64,000 nt of DNA from Bacteroidota bacterium. Lineage in GTDB: Bacteria; Bacteroidota; Bacteroidia; Bacteroidales; Bacteroidaceae. The translations under genes were made by a program, and so were the position numbers. Each line of letters starts with the position of its first letter. Position 1 is the first letter of the stretch. Below are positions 17,520 to 26,222 of the stretch, piece by piece. Location: assembly GCA_023425865.1 (NCBI GenBank), contig JAFABV010000046.1:11639-75638 (forward strand), in the 5' to 3' direction. The notes beneath the pieces were generated by a model. The model was given only the letters and a program-made list of their open reading frames with translations. It was not told where the DNA came from and ran no database searches.

Positions 17520-17694
17520 CTTTGAAATTTTCTTTGGAGTTTGTCGAGACGGGGACGTTCCCGCCTGCAGCCCCTACCAGGACTTACACCGTATCGTTAT
17601 GATACGCTGTTTACTGAATAACGGCCAAAACGCCACAAGGTTTATCTTAGGTATAAGCATTTAACGTTAATTAGTGATGGGGCGGTTTGTCACC

Positions 17695-17730
17695 AAAACA
17701 GGGGATGTGCCTGTCTTCGCACATCCCCTG
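17695..17730 (-). terminator. Rho-independent terminator of the pectate lyase operon
   Basis: A perfect 12-bp stem (CAGGGGATGTGC with GCACATCCCCTG) lies 66 bp past the pectate lyase stop. On the minus strand it is followed by TTTT. Confidence 0.85.
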
Positions 17731-17795
17731 TCCATGTTTTCGCAGATCGTTTCATGATACAGCAGAAGAGGCTTGGCCGTCTCCCGCCCCATGTA

Positions 17796-19994
17796 CTACT
17801 TCGCGGTCAGCTCTATCAGGAAGAGGTTACGAACGTCGGCTTTGGTGATCTCATAACTGCCTGCCTCAAGGTCGAGGGTGTAGGTGCTGGCACTACCCGT
17901 CAGCTTGTTGCCATTCAACTTAAAGGAGGTGGTCTCGGTGTCACCAAACACCACGGTCAGGGCCATGTCGCCGGCCAAGGTGAACTTGACGCTCGTCGTT
18001 GACTCCATCTTCAGGCAGGTGTTGTAAGATACACCATTGTAAGTGGCCGTTCCCTTTGAGTTTGAGCCGTTGCCCACGACCGTAAAGAGATTAGACGAGG
18101 GCACGCCATTCTTGTCAAAGCTACACAACACTGAAGCACTGATACCCGAGTCTGTAGGCGTTGTCGGGTCGGTAGGGTCGGTGGGGTCGGTGGGAACCAC
18201 GGGGTCGACAGGTTCTGTCGTGCCACTGCCCGTGGGCGTATAGCCTGTATATGCGTCGATGAGGGCGGCCAATGTCTTGTTCACGCCATAGTCGGTGTCG
18301 TCGGTGGCATTGTTGAACGTGTACTGCAGGTCGCCGTGATTCAGTCTTCCCGCGCCGTAGTATCCGGTCACCACCGTGGGCACGTCGGCCGCGGCGTCGG
18401 GCGTATAGGCGTACATGAGTGACGCATTGGTGTCGAAATTGTTGTATCGGTTGCCGCCACTCAGGGTCACGACGGTCTCGGGCACCTGCGCAGTGCGGTC
18501 GGTGACCTCGTAACAGTCAAAGCTCGTGTTGTTCTGCGCCCAGGTGATCGGTTCGTAGTACGAGCTACCGCCAGTCTCCGCGAAGATATTACCGTATGCC
18601 TTGATCATGCCCCCGGCCTCGCCTGAGAAGGTGCCTGTGCCTCTGGCGTCGGTGCCTTGCAACGAAATGAGCAAGGGGTCGTGGGCATGGCGGAAGTAGT
18701 TGTTCTCGGCGAAAACGCTCGACCCCGTGGTAGCGCCAATGCCATATTTGGATACGCCGTCATAGTAATTGTTCCACAGGTGTACCGACATGGTGCGTAT
18801 ACGGGCATGGCGTGAGTCGCTATGGTCGAACCAGTTGTGATGATAGGTGATGTAGTTGGGACCGCTCTCGCTGGTCATGCCTGCCATCGACGACTTCCCC
18901 GTATCCCAGAAATGGCAGTGGTCGATGGTCACAAACTTGGAATCTGACTTCACGTCGATGGAGCCATCGCCCTTGGCATGGTCACCGGAGCCGGCCTTGC
19001 CATAGAACACATCCATGTGGTGAACCCAGATATTGGAGTTGTCGGTGTCGAGCGAGATGCCGTCATCCATCTGTCGCATGATGCCGAGGTTGCGGAACTC
19101 TACGCTCTTGCTGTTGCGCACCAAGAAGCCAAATCCCTTGATGGTAGCGTCCTCGCCAATACCTTCAATGGTGATATTGAGCACGTTGTCGGCCGTGCGT
19201 CCCTTGACCTGCAGACCCTCGGCACTGCTACCAAACCTGTCTACATCGCCCGCGTTGAGCGTACCGATGACGCGCACCGCCAACGGGGTGGTGACATTGC
19301 CCTTCTCATAGGCAGAGAGGATGGACTGAATGCCGGTAAACGCCCCCGACGACAACTGCGCGGTAACGGTCTTGGCGGTGGCGGCACTCACATAGATCAC
19401 CACGGCACCGGCCTTCAGTGTGCCGTCGTCGTTATAGGCACCCACGCCTTGATAGTCTTTATGGGCAAAGCCTGCGCGCTGGTAGTTGGTCACCGTGAGC
19501 GCTCCGGTCTCCGTGGCCTTGTCTTCTGCCTCACTGCCTGCAATCACAGGTACCACCTTCAGGGTATAGCTGCCCGCCTTGAGACCTACCATGTCGGCGC
19601 GTACATAGCTGCCATAGGTGCGCACCAAGGGCTGGTCGATGGGCGTATAGGCCGCATAATTGCCACCTTTAATATATACACGATAGTCTGAGGCGCCCTC
19701 CAAAGGCTGCCACTCTGCGTAGGCCGACTCTAACCATCCTTGGGCTTCGGTGATGACCACCGCCCCCTCGGCAATCTTCTGAAAGCTGATGCCTCGCACT
19801 GTTCCGTTGAAAGCGGTGGGACTACCCGTCACAGGATTCACCGTTACCTCGGCACCGCTGAAGTCTATGCTGGTCAACTGTCCCGTCGCGTAGCTCTGCA
19901 CGTTACCGTCGGTAAGCGTCAGGTTCACGCGGTTTTGTGCCACTGCCACCTGTGCAGACAGCAGGGCGGCTATAATCAGATAATGGTGCTTCAT
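17796..19994 (-). CDS. Secreted pectate lyase (PL1 family) with C-terminal accessory domain
   Basis: 732 residues with a signal peptide (LIIAALLSAQVAVAQ). An Ig/fibronectin-like N-terminal region (to about 195) is followed by a right-handed beta-helix lyase domain, about 200-560. This contains DDGISLDTDNSNIWVHHMDV, SIDVKSDSKFVTIDHCHFWD and WFDHSDSRHARIRTMSVHLW. The DHCHFWD and HARIR segments match the calcium-binding and catalytic-Arg regions of PL1. A Pro/Thr-rich linker (TDPTDPTDPTTP) joins a strand-rich tail of about 95 residues that may bind carbohydrate. Its start overlaps the stop of the upstream small secreted protein by 4 bp. Confidence 0.92.
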   Translation of the reverse strand: MKHHYLIIAALLSAQVAVAQNRVNLTLTDGNVQSYATGQLTSIDFSGAEVTVNPVTGSPTAFNGTVRGISFQKIAEGAVVITEAQGWLESAYAEWQPLEGASDYRVYIKGGNYAAYTPIDQPLVRTYGSYVRADMVGLKAGSYTLKVVPVIAGSEAEDKATETGALTVTNYQRAGFAHKDYQGVGAYNDDGTLKAGAVVIYVSAATAKTVTAQLSSGAFTGIQSILSAYEKGNVTTPLAVRVIGTLNAGDVDRFGSSAEGLQVKGRTADNVLNITIEGIGEDATIKGFGFLVRNSKSVEFRNLGIMRQMDDGISLDTDNSNIWVHHMDVFYGKAGSGDHAKGDGSIDVKSDSKFVTIDHCHFWDTGKSSMAGMTSESGPNYITYHHNWFDHSDSRHARIRTMSVHLWNNYYDGVSKYGIGATTGSSVFAENNYFRHAHDPLLISLQGTDARGTGTFSGEAGGMIKAYGNIFAETGGSSYYEPITWAQNNTSFDCYEVTDRTAQVPETVVTLSGGNRYNNFDTNASLMYAYTPDAAADVPTVVTGYYGAGRLNHGDLQYTFNNATDDTDYGVNKTLAALIDAYTGYTPTGSGTTEPVDPVVPTDPTDPTDPTTPTDSGISASVLCSFDKNGVPSSNLFTVVGNGSNSKGTATYNGVSYNTCLKMESTTSVKFTLAGDMALTVVFGDTETTSFKLNGNKLTGSASTYTLDLEAGSYEITKADVRNLFLIELTAK

Positions 19995-20443
19995 TTCTTC
20001 TGGAATTTAATGATGTTGCTACCTGCCCGTACAATGTATGTGCCCCGTTGCAGGCCGTCGAGCGGAAGTGTTGTTGTAGACGCGGATGCAACGGTCTGAA
20101 TGAGTTTTCTGCCGGCGACATCGTACAAAGTGATACGCTCACCTACAACCAAGCCACCAAGTTCTAAACGGTTGCCTACAAGCTGCGAGCTCGCATAGGC
20201 ATTGACCCGACCGATGGAAGTGAGGGCAGACAGATCGATGGTAACCTCATCCATGTCTGCGCTCTGGTCTGTGGTACCATCACTGAAATGCAGAATGACA
20301 TTATCGCCTGAGAACGTCAATCTCGACAACGTGTGCTCCACCACGCTGCCGTTGACCGTGACAACGGCACCTGGCGACTGGGCATGGAGGCATAAGGGAA
20401 CGGAAAGGCAGAATAGACCTGCGAGGAGTAGACTTTTATACAT
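19991..20443 (-). CDS. Small secreted protein with T9SS-type C-terminal-like domain, partner of pectate lyase
   Basis: 150 residues with a signal peptide (LLLAGLFCLSVPLCLHAQ, about 1-22). The N-terminal mature part (VVTVNGSVVEHTLSRLTFSG) resembles the start of the neighbouring lyase in style. The C-terminal part has YDVAGRKLIQTV, LDGLQRGTYIVRAGSN and a lysine end, the layout of a type A T9SS sorting or adhesive domain. The coding end overlaps the lyase ATG (ATGA), so the two are translated in tandem. Its function is unknown; a cell-surface or secretion partner of the lyase is an inference. Confidence 0.65.
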   Translation of the reverse strand: MYKSLLLAGLFCLSVPLCLHAQSPGAVVTVNGSVVEHTLSRLTFSGDNVILHFSDGTTDQSADMDEVTIDLSALTSIGRVNAYASSQLVGNRLELGGLVVGERITLYDVAGRKLIQTVASASTTTLPLDGLQRGTYIVRAGSNIIKFQKK

Positions 20444-20481
20444 GCGTAGTTATTGGTTTGATAATCAGACATATCAGCAAG

Positions 20482-20491
20482 CACAAAGATA
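20482..20491 (-). promoter_or_regulatory. -7 promoter element of the pectate lyase operon
   Basis: TATCTTTGTG on the minus strand, 39 bp upstream of the small secreted protein start. The -33 element is not clear. Confidence 0.5.
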
Positions 20492-20572
20492 CGTGATTTG
20501 CCCCTATGTCCATACTCTACGCGGCGTAATTCGCACGTAAACGTTTGCGCAAATAAACGTGGAACAGGCTCT

Positions 20573-20620
20573 GACAAAACAAAAGCAGGAACGTATATGC
20601 CTTACATACCGTTCCTGCTT
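20573..20620 (-). terminator. Rho-independent terminator of pflA
   Basis: An 11-bp stem, AAGCAGGAACG with CGTTCCTGCTT, lies 56 bp past the pflA stop. On the minus strand it is followed by TTTTGTTTTG. Confidence 0.85.
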
Positions 20621-20675
20621 GAAAGCTATCCGCGCGCCGACTTCATGGCAGCGCGACGCGACGTCATGCCGCCCC

Positions 20676-21443
20676 TCACGCCTCCAAAGGCACCTCTGCC
20701 ATAATACGGTTGGCGTGGGCCACCCGCTCCGGCGTGGGCTGAGGCACATCCTTCAAAGGATAGTCTATGCCGAGTTTCTCGTACTTGCTCACGCCAAGGG
20801 TGTGATAGGGCAGTATGTCGATACGCTCGATATGATGAAGCGTCTTCAGGAAATCGGCCAACCGATGGAGTTGGTCGTCATCATCGGTGATGCCGGGAAT
20901 GAGCACATGACGTATCCACACCCTTTGGCCGATATCTGAGAGGTAGCGCGCGCAATCGAGAATATTTCGGTTGCTGTGGCGCGTGAGCCGACGGTGCGCC
21001 TCGTCATCGATGTGCTTGATATCGAGCAACACGGTGTCGGTGTATTTCATCAGTTCCTCAAACTTAGAGAACCAGCGTCCATTGCGCGTAAAGGGTTGTG
21101 CCGAAGTGTCGAGACAGGTATTGATGCCCCGCTCGTGGGCCTTGCGAAACAATGTGATGAGCGCATCGATCTGCAGCAGAGCCTCTCCCCCGCTGACAGT
21201 GATGCCCCCCTCCTCGCCCCAATAGGAGTGAAAGCGCCATGCCCGGTCGAGCACTTCGTCAACCGTCATGCGCTCTGCGCCCTCTTCGCTCCAGCTGTCG
21301 GGATTGTGGCAAAACTGGCAGCGCATAGGGCAGCCCTTGAGGAAAATCACAAACCGAATACCCGGCCCGTCGACAGAACCGAAGGATTCGGTCGAGTGTA
21401 CGTTGAGTATTTCACTATCGCCTGTCGAACTTGGTGTCATCAT
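20676..21443 (-). CDS. pflA: Pyruvate formate-lyase activating enzyme
   Basis: Cytoplasmic radical-SAM enzyme that installs the glycyl radical on pyruvate formate-lyase. The [4Fe-4S] ligands are Cys38, Cys42 and Cys45 in GCPMRCQFC. SAM-binding elements include the GGITVSGGEALLQ segment. Length 255 is normal for the family. Two adjacent ATGs could start it. It lies 121 bp downstream of pflB, its substrate gene. A GC hairpin (CCCCCGGCTGGGGG) in the gap could tune the ratio of the two. Confidence 0.95.
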   Translation of the reverse strand: MMTPSSTGDSEILNVHSTESFGSVDGPGIRFVIFLKGCPMRCQFCHNPDSWSEEGAERMTVDEVLDRAWRFHSYWGEEGGITVSGGEALLQIDALITLFRKAHERGINTCLDTSAQPFTRNGRWFSKFEELMKYTDTVLLDIKHIDDEAHRRLTRHSNRNILDCARYLSDIGQRVWIRHVLIPGITDDDDQLHRLADFLKTLHHIERIDILPYHTLGVSKYEKLGIDYPLKDVPQPTPERVAHANRIMAEVPLEA

Positions 21444-21564
21444 ACGTTATTCTTTAGTTCTTCTATGAACTTCGCTTAGCCATCCAAAACCCGGATACAG
21501 TATTAGCCGCGCCACCCCCGGCTGGGGGCAGGGCGAAGCTAATATCGAATGGGAGGATATGAGA

Positions 21565-23814
21565 TTAGGCCAGACGCTCGTGGGCCTGACGTGCGATGAC
21601 GTCTTCTTGCTGCTCACGGGTGAGGTCGATGAACTTCACGGCATAGCCGCTCACACGGATGGTGAAGTTAGCGTACTCAGGCTTCTCGGGATGCTCCATG
21701 GCATCGCGGAGTTTCTCCACGCCAAAGACATTCACGTTCAGGTGGTGAGCGCCTTGGTCGAAGTAGCCATCCATAACACCCACCAGGGTCTGCGCACGCT
21801 CCTCATCGTTGTGGCCCAGTGCCGACGGACTGATGGTCTGTGTGTTGGAAATGCCGTCGAGGGCATACTCGTAAGGCAACTTGGCCACCGAGTTGAGCGA
21901 TGCCAGCAGGCCCATCTGCTCAGCGCCGTAGCTGGGATTGGCACCGGGCGCCAGTGGCGTACCGGCCTTGCGGCCATCGGGCATATTCGACGTGAACTTA
22001 CCATACACCACGTTTGAAGTGATGGTCAGAATAGAGGTCGTGGGCTCTGAATTGCGATAAGTGTGATGCTTCTTGATCATCGTCATGAAGGTCTTGAGCA
22101 CCCATACGGCGATGTCGTCGGCGCGGTCGTCGTCATTGCCATAGCGGGGGAAGTCGCCCTCGGTCTTGAATTCCAACGGGAAGCCTGTCTCGTCACGGAT
22201 GATATTGACCTTGGCATACTTGATGGCGGAAATAGAGTCTACCACATGACTGAAGCCGGCAATACCCGTAGCGAAGGTGCGGCGCACGTCGGTGTCGATG
22301 AGTGCCATCTCCGCCGCCTCGTAAAAATACTTGTCGTGCATGTAGTGAATAAGGTTGAGGGTCTTCACGTAGATAGCTGCCAACCACTCCATCATATCGA
22401 CAAAACGAGGCATAAACTCATCGTAGGTCACCACGTCACCGTCAATAGGACGGAGGGCAGGGCCACACTGCTCGCGTGTCTTGGCGTCTACGCCACCACT
22501 GATGGCATAGGTGAGACACTTGGCGAGGTTGGCGCGGGCACCGAAGAACTGCATCTCCTTGCCGGTCTGGGTAGCGCTCACGCAGCAGCAGATGCTGTAG
22601 TCGTCGCCCCAGATAGGACGCATCACGTCGTCGTTCTCATACTGAATAGAACTGGTGGTGACGGAGATCATGGCCGCATAACGCTTGAAGCCCTTGGGCA
22701 GACGTGAACTGTAGAGTACGGTGAGGTTGGGTTCGGGCGAAGGACCCATGTTCTCTAAGGTATGGAGGAAACGGAAGTCGTTCTTGGTGACCATCGAGCG
22801 GCCGTCCATGCCCATGCCGCCCACCTCAAGCGTAGCCCATACGGGGTCGCCGCTGAAGAGCTGGTTATAAGAGGGGATACGGGCAAACTTCACCATGCGG
22901 AACTTCATGACCAAATGGTCAATGAGTTCCTGGGCGTCGGTCTCGGTCAGCGTGCCTTCAGCAAAGTCGCGCTCAAAATAGATGTCGAGGAAGGTAGAGA
23001 TACGCCCTACCGACATGGCGGCGCCGTTCTGGGTCTTCACCGCGCCCAAGTAGCCGAAGTAGAGCCACTGCACCGCCTCGCGTCCGTTGGCTGCCGGACG
23101 GGAGATATCGAAGCCGTAGGCGGCAGCCATCTCCTTGAGTCCCTTGAGGGCACGGATCTGCATCGACACCTCCTCGCGCAAGCGTATCACCTCGTCGATC
23201 ATCTCACGGTCGCCCATATTCTTGAGGTCGTTCTTCTTCTCCTCGATCAGGAAGTCAACGCCATAGAGTGCCACACGGCGGTAGTCGCCCACGATACGGC
23301 CACGGCCATAGGTGTCGGGCAGTCCGGTGAGAATATGATTGTGGCGCACCAGCTTCATCTCATCGGTATAGGCATCAAACACGCCGTCGTTGTGCGTCTT
23401 GCTATAATGGGTAAAAATGTCGTGCAACTTCTCAGAGGGGGTGTAACCATAGGTGGTGCAAGCCTGCTCAGCCATCTTGATGCCACCGTAGGGCATGAAG
23501 GCGCGCTTCAGCGGCTTGTCGGTCTGCAGTCCTACGACGGTTTCCAGTTCTTTGGAGCCCTCGCTGATATAGGCCGGGCCGTAGGCCGTGAGTCCTGATA
23601 CCACTTCGGTCTCCATATCGAGTACACCACCCTTGCTGCGCTCCTCCTTCTGCAACTCCTGCAGTTTGCCCCAAAGGGTATTGGTGGCTGGGGTAGGTGC
23701 TGCCAGAAAGGACTCGTCGCCCTCATAGCTGGAATAGTTGTTCTGGATAAAATCGCGAAGATTTACTTCCGATGTCCATTTGTTTCCTTTGAAACCTCTC
23801 CATTCTGTTCTCAT
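21565..23814 (-). CDS. pflB: Formate acetyltransferase (pyruvate formate-lyase)
   Basis: Glycyl-radical enzyme converting pyruvate and CoA to acetyl-CoA and formate under anaerobic conditions. It has 749 residues from the ATG at 23814 (MRTEWRGFKG); an upstream in-frame start would overlap the promoter. The active-site cysteines are in ICCCVSATQ (about 410-412). The radical glycine is Gly723 in RVSGYAV near the C-terminus. The family segment TITSNVVYGKFTSNMPDGRK is present. Paired with pflA downstream, it indicates fermentative metabolism. Confidence 0.97.
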   Translation of the reverse strand: MRTEWRGFKGNKWTSEVNLRDFIQNNYSSYEGDESFLAAPTPATNTLWGKLQELQKEERSKGGVLDMETEVVSGLTAYGPAYISEGSKELETVVGLQTDKPLKRAFMPYGGIKMAEQACTTYGYTPSEKLHDIFTHYSKTHNDGVFDAYTDEMKLVRHNHILTGLPDTYGRGRIVGDYRRVALYGVDFLIEEKKNDLKNMGDREMIDEVIRLREEVSMQIRALKGLKEMAAAYGFDISRPAANGREAVQWLYFGYLGAVKTQNGAAMSVGRISTFLDIYFERDFAEGTLTETDAQELIDHLVMKFRMVKFARIPSYNQLFSGDPVWATLEVGGMGMDGRSMVTKNDFRFLHTLENMGPSPEPNLTVLYSSRLPKGFKRYAAMISVTTSSIQYENDDVMRPIWGDDYSICCCVSATQTGKEMQFFGARANLAKCLTYAISGGVDAKTREQCGPALRPIDGDVVTYDEFMPRFVDMMEWLAAIYVKTLNLIHYMHDKYFYEAAEMALIDTDVRRTFATGIAGFSHVVDSISAIKYAKVNIIRDETGFPLEFKTEGDFPRYGNDDDRADDIAVWVLKTFMTMIKKHHTYRNSEPTTSILTITSNVVYGKFTSNMPDGRKAGTPLAPGANPSYGAEQMGLLASLNSVAKLPYEYALDGISNTQTISPSALGHNDEERAQTLVGVMDGYFDQGAHHLNVNVFGVEKLRDAMEHPEKPEYANFTIRVSGYAVKFIDLTREQQEDVIARQAHERLA

Positions 23815-23908
23815 AAACTGTAAATGATTAATTGGTTTGAGACTTATATATAATAATGTGTATCCGTTTGAAAACAATCCCAGCTTACGGCGAACCGAAT
23901 TAAGGGAC

Positions 23909-23918
23909 TGCAAAGGTA
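23909..23918 (-). promoter_or_regulatory. -7 promoter element of pflB
   Basis: TACCTTTGCA on the minus strand, about 95 bp upstream of the pflB ATG. The remaining gene-free bases up to 24153 are AT-rich, with no other clear signal; a consensus promoter for the divergent superoxide dismutase gene was not found. Confidence 0.6.
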
Positions 23919-24153
23919 CCACTTTTTTCCGAAATACTACCTAAATTGCTATCTCCATTTTGCAATTTGCCCACAAAAACAATGCCGAAGGGCATTCTGG
24001 TAACAATTGTGGCCACATCAAAAATATCTGTAATCTTTACATAAAAGATACTAAAATGCAAGCGCAACATTTGCGAATATGCCCAATATTGCTTAATATT
24101 GCAATACGCTTTGTGATAACATTGCGCATTATTAACGCTTAAAATACCAAAAG

Positions 24154-24798
24154 ATGAAGAAAATATTCTTTTTGCTCGCCATGGCATTGGCCACAATGAC
24201 AGCTTCTGCCCAGAGCACGTCACCGGCTTACGCCGCAGCCCCCCTACCCTATGCCACCGATGCCTTGGAGCCGGTAATCAGCAAGCAGACGATAGAACTG
24301 CACTATGGCAAACACCTGCAGGGGTACGCCAACAACGTCAACAAGTTGGTGCCCGGCACACAGTGGGAAGGTAAATCGTTGGAGGAGATTGTCGCCACAT
24401 CAGACGGCGCCTTGTACAACAATGCCGGCCAGCTGCTCAACCATAACATCTACTTCACCAGCTTCTCGCCGAAAGGCGGTGGCCAACCCTCTGGCAAATT
24501 GGGCAGTGCCATCGTTGCCAAGTGGGGCTCGGTAGACGCTTTCAAGGCCGAGATGGAGAAGCAGGCCGTAGCGCTCTTCGGTTCGGGCTGGACTTGGCTG
24601 GCCGAGGATGCCAACGGCGCGCTGCTCATTAAGAACTACGCCAATGGCGGCAACCCGGTAAAAGACGGCCTTAAGCCCATTTTGGGTTTCGACGTATGGG
24701 AGCACGCCTACTATCTCGACTATCAGAACCGCCGTGCCGACCACGTCAAGGCTCTTTGGAATATCATTGACTGGAAGGTGGTGGAAAAGCGGTTTTAA
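24154..24798 (+). CDS. Exported iron/manganese superoxide dismutase
   Basis: Converts superoxide to oxygen and hydrogen peroxide. It has 214 residues. An N-terminal signal peptide (FFLLAMALATMTASAQ, about 1-20) and a short linker precede a full Fe/Mn SOD domain. Metal ligands are visible: His in ELHYGKH, His in LLNHNIYF, and Asp and His in FDVWEHAYYLDY. GSGWTWL is the usual core. Most family members are cytoplasmic, so export is notable. The Fe versus Mn preference cannot be told from this. Confidence 0.92.
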   Translation: MKKIFFLLAMALATMTASAQSTSPAYAAAPLPYATDALEPVISKQTIELHYGKHLQGYANNVNKLVPGTQWEGKSLEEIVATSDGALYNNAGQLLNHNIYFTSFSPKGGGQPSGKLGSAIVAKWGSVDAFKAEMEKQAVALFGSGWTWLAEDANGALLIKNYANGGNPVKDGLKPILGFDVWEHAYYLDYQNRRADHVKALWNIIDWKVVEKRF

Positions 24799-24898
24799 TG
24801 AGAGACGCCACTCCCAACCATGACGCGCGGTGAGCCTCACACAAGGAGAGCGCTACCGCGCGGCACGTACAAAGGAGTGGAATCGGCGCCACATCATA

Positions 24899-24940
24899 AT
24901 CCCTCCCCGACTGATGACGTTGGGGAGGGATTCTCGTTTC
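24899..24940 (+). terminator. Rho-independent terminator of the superoxide dismutase gene
   Basis: An 11-bp perfect stem, AATCCCTCCCC with GGGGAGGGATT, is followed by CTCGTTTC. The rest of the gene-free stretch 24799-25250 holds only the candidate small RNA below. Confidence 0.7.
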
Positions 24941-25075
24941 AGTGCGCCCACAGTCGCGGCAGCCCACATTGTCACATGCCTCTATCCCGAGTTGTGGGCT
25001 GAGGCTGGGTGGGGAAAAAGAAAAGACGGGAGGAAAGCTACGTTGCGGCGATTAAACCAAGGACAGGTACAAGCA

Positions 25076-25138
25076 CAAAAAAAGGAGTACCGCCGTACTC
25101 CAACCTTGTTAACCTTAAATCTAATACTATGAAAAACA
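25076..25138 (-). ncRNA. Candidate small RNA between its own promoter and terminator
   Basis: On the minus strand a TTATCTTTGCA promoter element (25142-25152) precedes about 38 nt of single-stranded-looking sequence (CATAGTATTAGATTTAAGG, then TTAACAAGGTTGG). A tight hairpin follows (GGAGTAC CGCC GTACTCC, 25084-25101) with seven T, so promoter and terminator enclose a transcript of about 60-65 nt with no ORF. The hairpin could also end transcripts from the gene set at 25251-26172. I did not identify an Rfam family. Confidence 0.45.
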
Positions 25139-25143
25139 CATTG

Positions 25144-25151
25144 CAAAGATA
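25144..25151 (-). promoter_or_regulatory. -7 promoter element of the candidate small RNA
   Basis: TATCTTTG on the minus strand, followed by CA, about 43 bp before a terminator hairpin. No good TTTG at -33 was found. Confidence 0.45.
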
Positions 25152-25250
25152 ATAACTATCTTTGAATATGAAAGCATTTTGGACAAAAATCTTCGGTATT
25201 ATAACCAAAATTAACAAAGAAGGTGCAATTTTCGTATTCCTTTTGTGCCC

Positions 25251-25517
25251 TTATCGCTTAAATTTACGGTAGAGTTTCCAGCCGAGAATGAAGGCGTCGA
25301 GCACGCCGGCCCCCGTGGTCATCAGTCCACTCAACCGCTTAGAAGGCGTAGAACCCTTGCCGAAAGCCGCCACGGGTTTGGCAAACAGCGAGTGCCACTG
25401 TGCCCTGATTTTGCCGTCGTCTTTCTGAATCTCTGCCAGTATCGTGGCCTTACGAGTCTCTATCTCCTCCATGGTCTTGTAAGAAACAGGAGCAGGGTTA
25501 TTGTTTTGCGTATCCAT
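25251..25517 (-). CDS. Hypothetical protein of the YtxH/holin-X gene set
   Basis: 88 residues, no signal peptide. A charged N-terminal half (YKTMEEIETRKATILAEIQK) may form a coiled coil. A C-terminal part (LSGLMTTGAGVLDAFILGWK) may associate with the membrane. Its start overlaps the last base of the holin-X gene stop, so the two are translationally coupled. It belongs to a three-gene set with a YtxH protein, seen widely in Bacteroidales. Function unknown; a stress or envelope role is only inferred from the partners. Confidence 0.7.
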   Translation of the reverse strand: MDTQNNNPAPVSYKTMEEIETRKATILAEIQKDDGKIRAQWHSLFAKPVAAFGKGSTPSKRLSGLMTTGAGVLDAFILGWKLYRKFKR

Positions 25518-25867
25518 TATTTGCTGAGTAAAAGTGAAGCCAGGAACTTGACGAGTGGACGCTCAATCCATCTTTTCCTGAAGATGACAAAAAGCAGCAA
25601 GAGCAATAAGTAGATGCCTGCCACAATGGCAAATGCGCCGACACGTCCGGCGACAGCCTCGAGCGCGTAAGCCGCGGCGAAACTGAAATAGATCAGTACC
25701 AGTATGAGCAGGAAACTCAGGATGGCAGTCATGGCGATAACCGTGAGTATCTTTACCGTCTTCTCAACGATGTCGAGTTTCACGTACTCGCTCTGCAGTC
25801 CCACATAATGCTTCACCGTCTCCACCAACTGACTGATGGTTTCTATATTTTGGTCGTTCGAAAACAT
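25517..25867 (-). CDS. Phage holin-X family small membrane protein
   Basis: 116 residues with an amphipathic N-terminal helix (ETISQLVETVKHYVGLQSEY). Two membrane helices follow, at about 43-68 (VIAMTAILSFLLILVLIYFS) and about 77-95 (VGAFAIVAGIYLLLLLLFVI), with a short basic tail. This matches the DUF1469/holin-X layout, which despite the name is chromosomal and not lytic in most bacteria. It lies between YtxH and the 88-residue protein. Function unknown. Confidence 0.75.
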   Translation of the reverse strand: MFSNDQNIETISQLVETVKHYVGLQSEYVKLDIVEKTVKILTVIAMTAILSFLLILVLIYFSFAAAYALEAVAGRVGAFAIVAGIYLLLLLLFVIFRKRWIERPLVKFLASLLLSK

Positions 25868-25907
25868 GTACCGGTGGTCATATTATAGGGTTTGACATAA
25901 AAATGCA

Positions 25908-25938
25908 GGGGCAAACCACTGTTATGTGGGCTTGCCCC
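25908..25938 (-). terminator. Hairpin between the YtxH and holin-X genes
   Basis: GGGGCAA pairs with TTGCCCC around a 17-nt loop. On the minus strand it is followed by TGCATTTTTATG. It may be a partial terminator that lowers downstream expression. Confidence 0.4.
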
Positions 25939-25959
25939 GTGTATCTCCGTAAGACGCGA

Positions 25960-26172
25960 TTACTCTACGCCCACAGCCTCCTTGATGTCGTCCACCAAGT
26001 CGTCCTGGTCTTTGCGGTTGAGCTTGATGTCGTGCTTTTTGCAGAAATCCTCCAATGCGTCAGCGATCTTTGTGCGGGTTTCCTCACCTTTTTCGGGAGC
26101 CAGGAGCAGACCCACTGCGGCTCCTGCGATGGCGCCACCGAGGAAAGCGCCGATAAATCCTAATGTTCTCAT
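25960..26172 (-). CDS. YtxH domain-containing protein
   Basis: 70 residues. A Gly/Ala-rich membrane helix (LGFIGAFLGGAIAGAAVGLL) is followed by the YtxH signature LAPEKGEETRTKI, then an acidic helical tail. The start at 26172 was chosen because the promoter lies between it and further upstream in-frame codons. YtxH proteins are stress-associated small envelope proteins of unclear mechanism. First gene of the set. Confidence 0.8.
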   Translation of the reverse strand: MRTLGFIGAFLGGAIAGAAVGLLLAPEKGEETRTKIADALEDFCKKHDIKLNRKDQDDLVDDIKEAVGVE

Positions 26173-26212
26173 ATCGTTCTTGATAAAATAATGGTTTATA
26201 ATAATACTCTTT

Positions 26213-26222
26213 TGCAAATATA
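26213..26222 (-). promoter_or_regulatory. -7 promoter element of the YtxH gene set
   Basis: TATATTTGCA on the minus strand, 41 bp upstream of the YtxH ATG. Confidence 0.6.

Noticed and set aside
25517..25867. Holin-X gene as evidence of a prophage
   Set aside because: It sits in a small chromosomal gene set with YtxH; no other phage gene is in the region.
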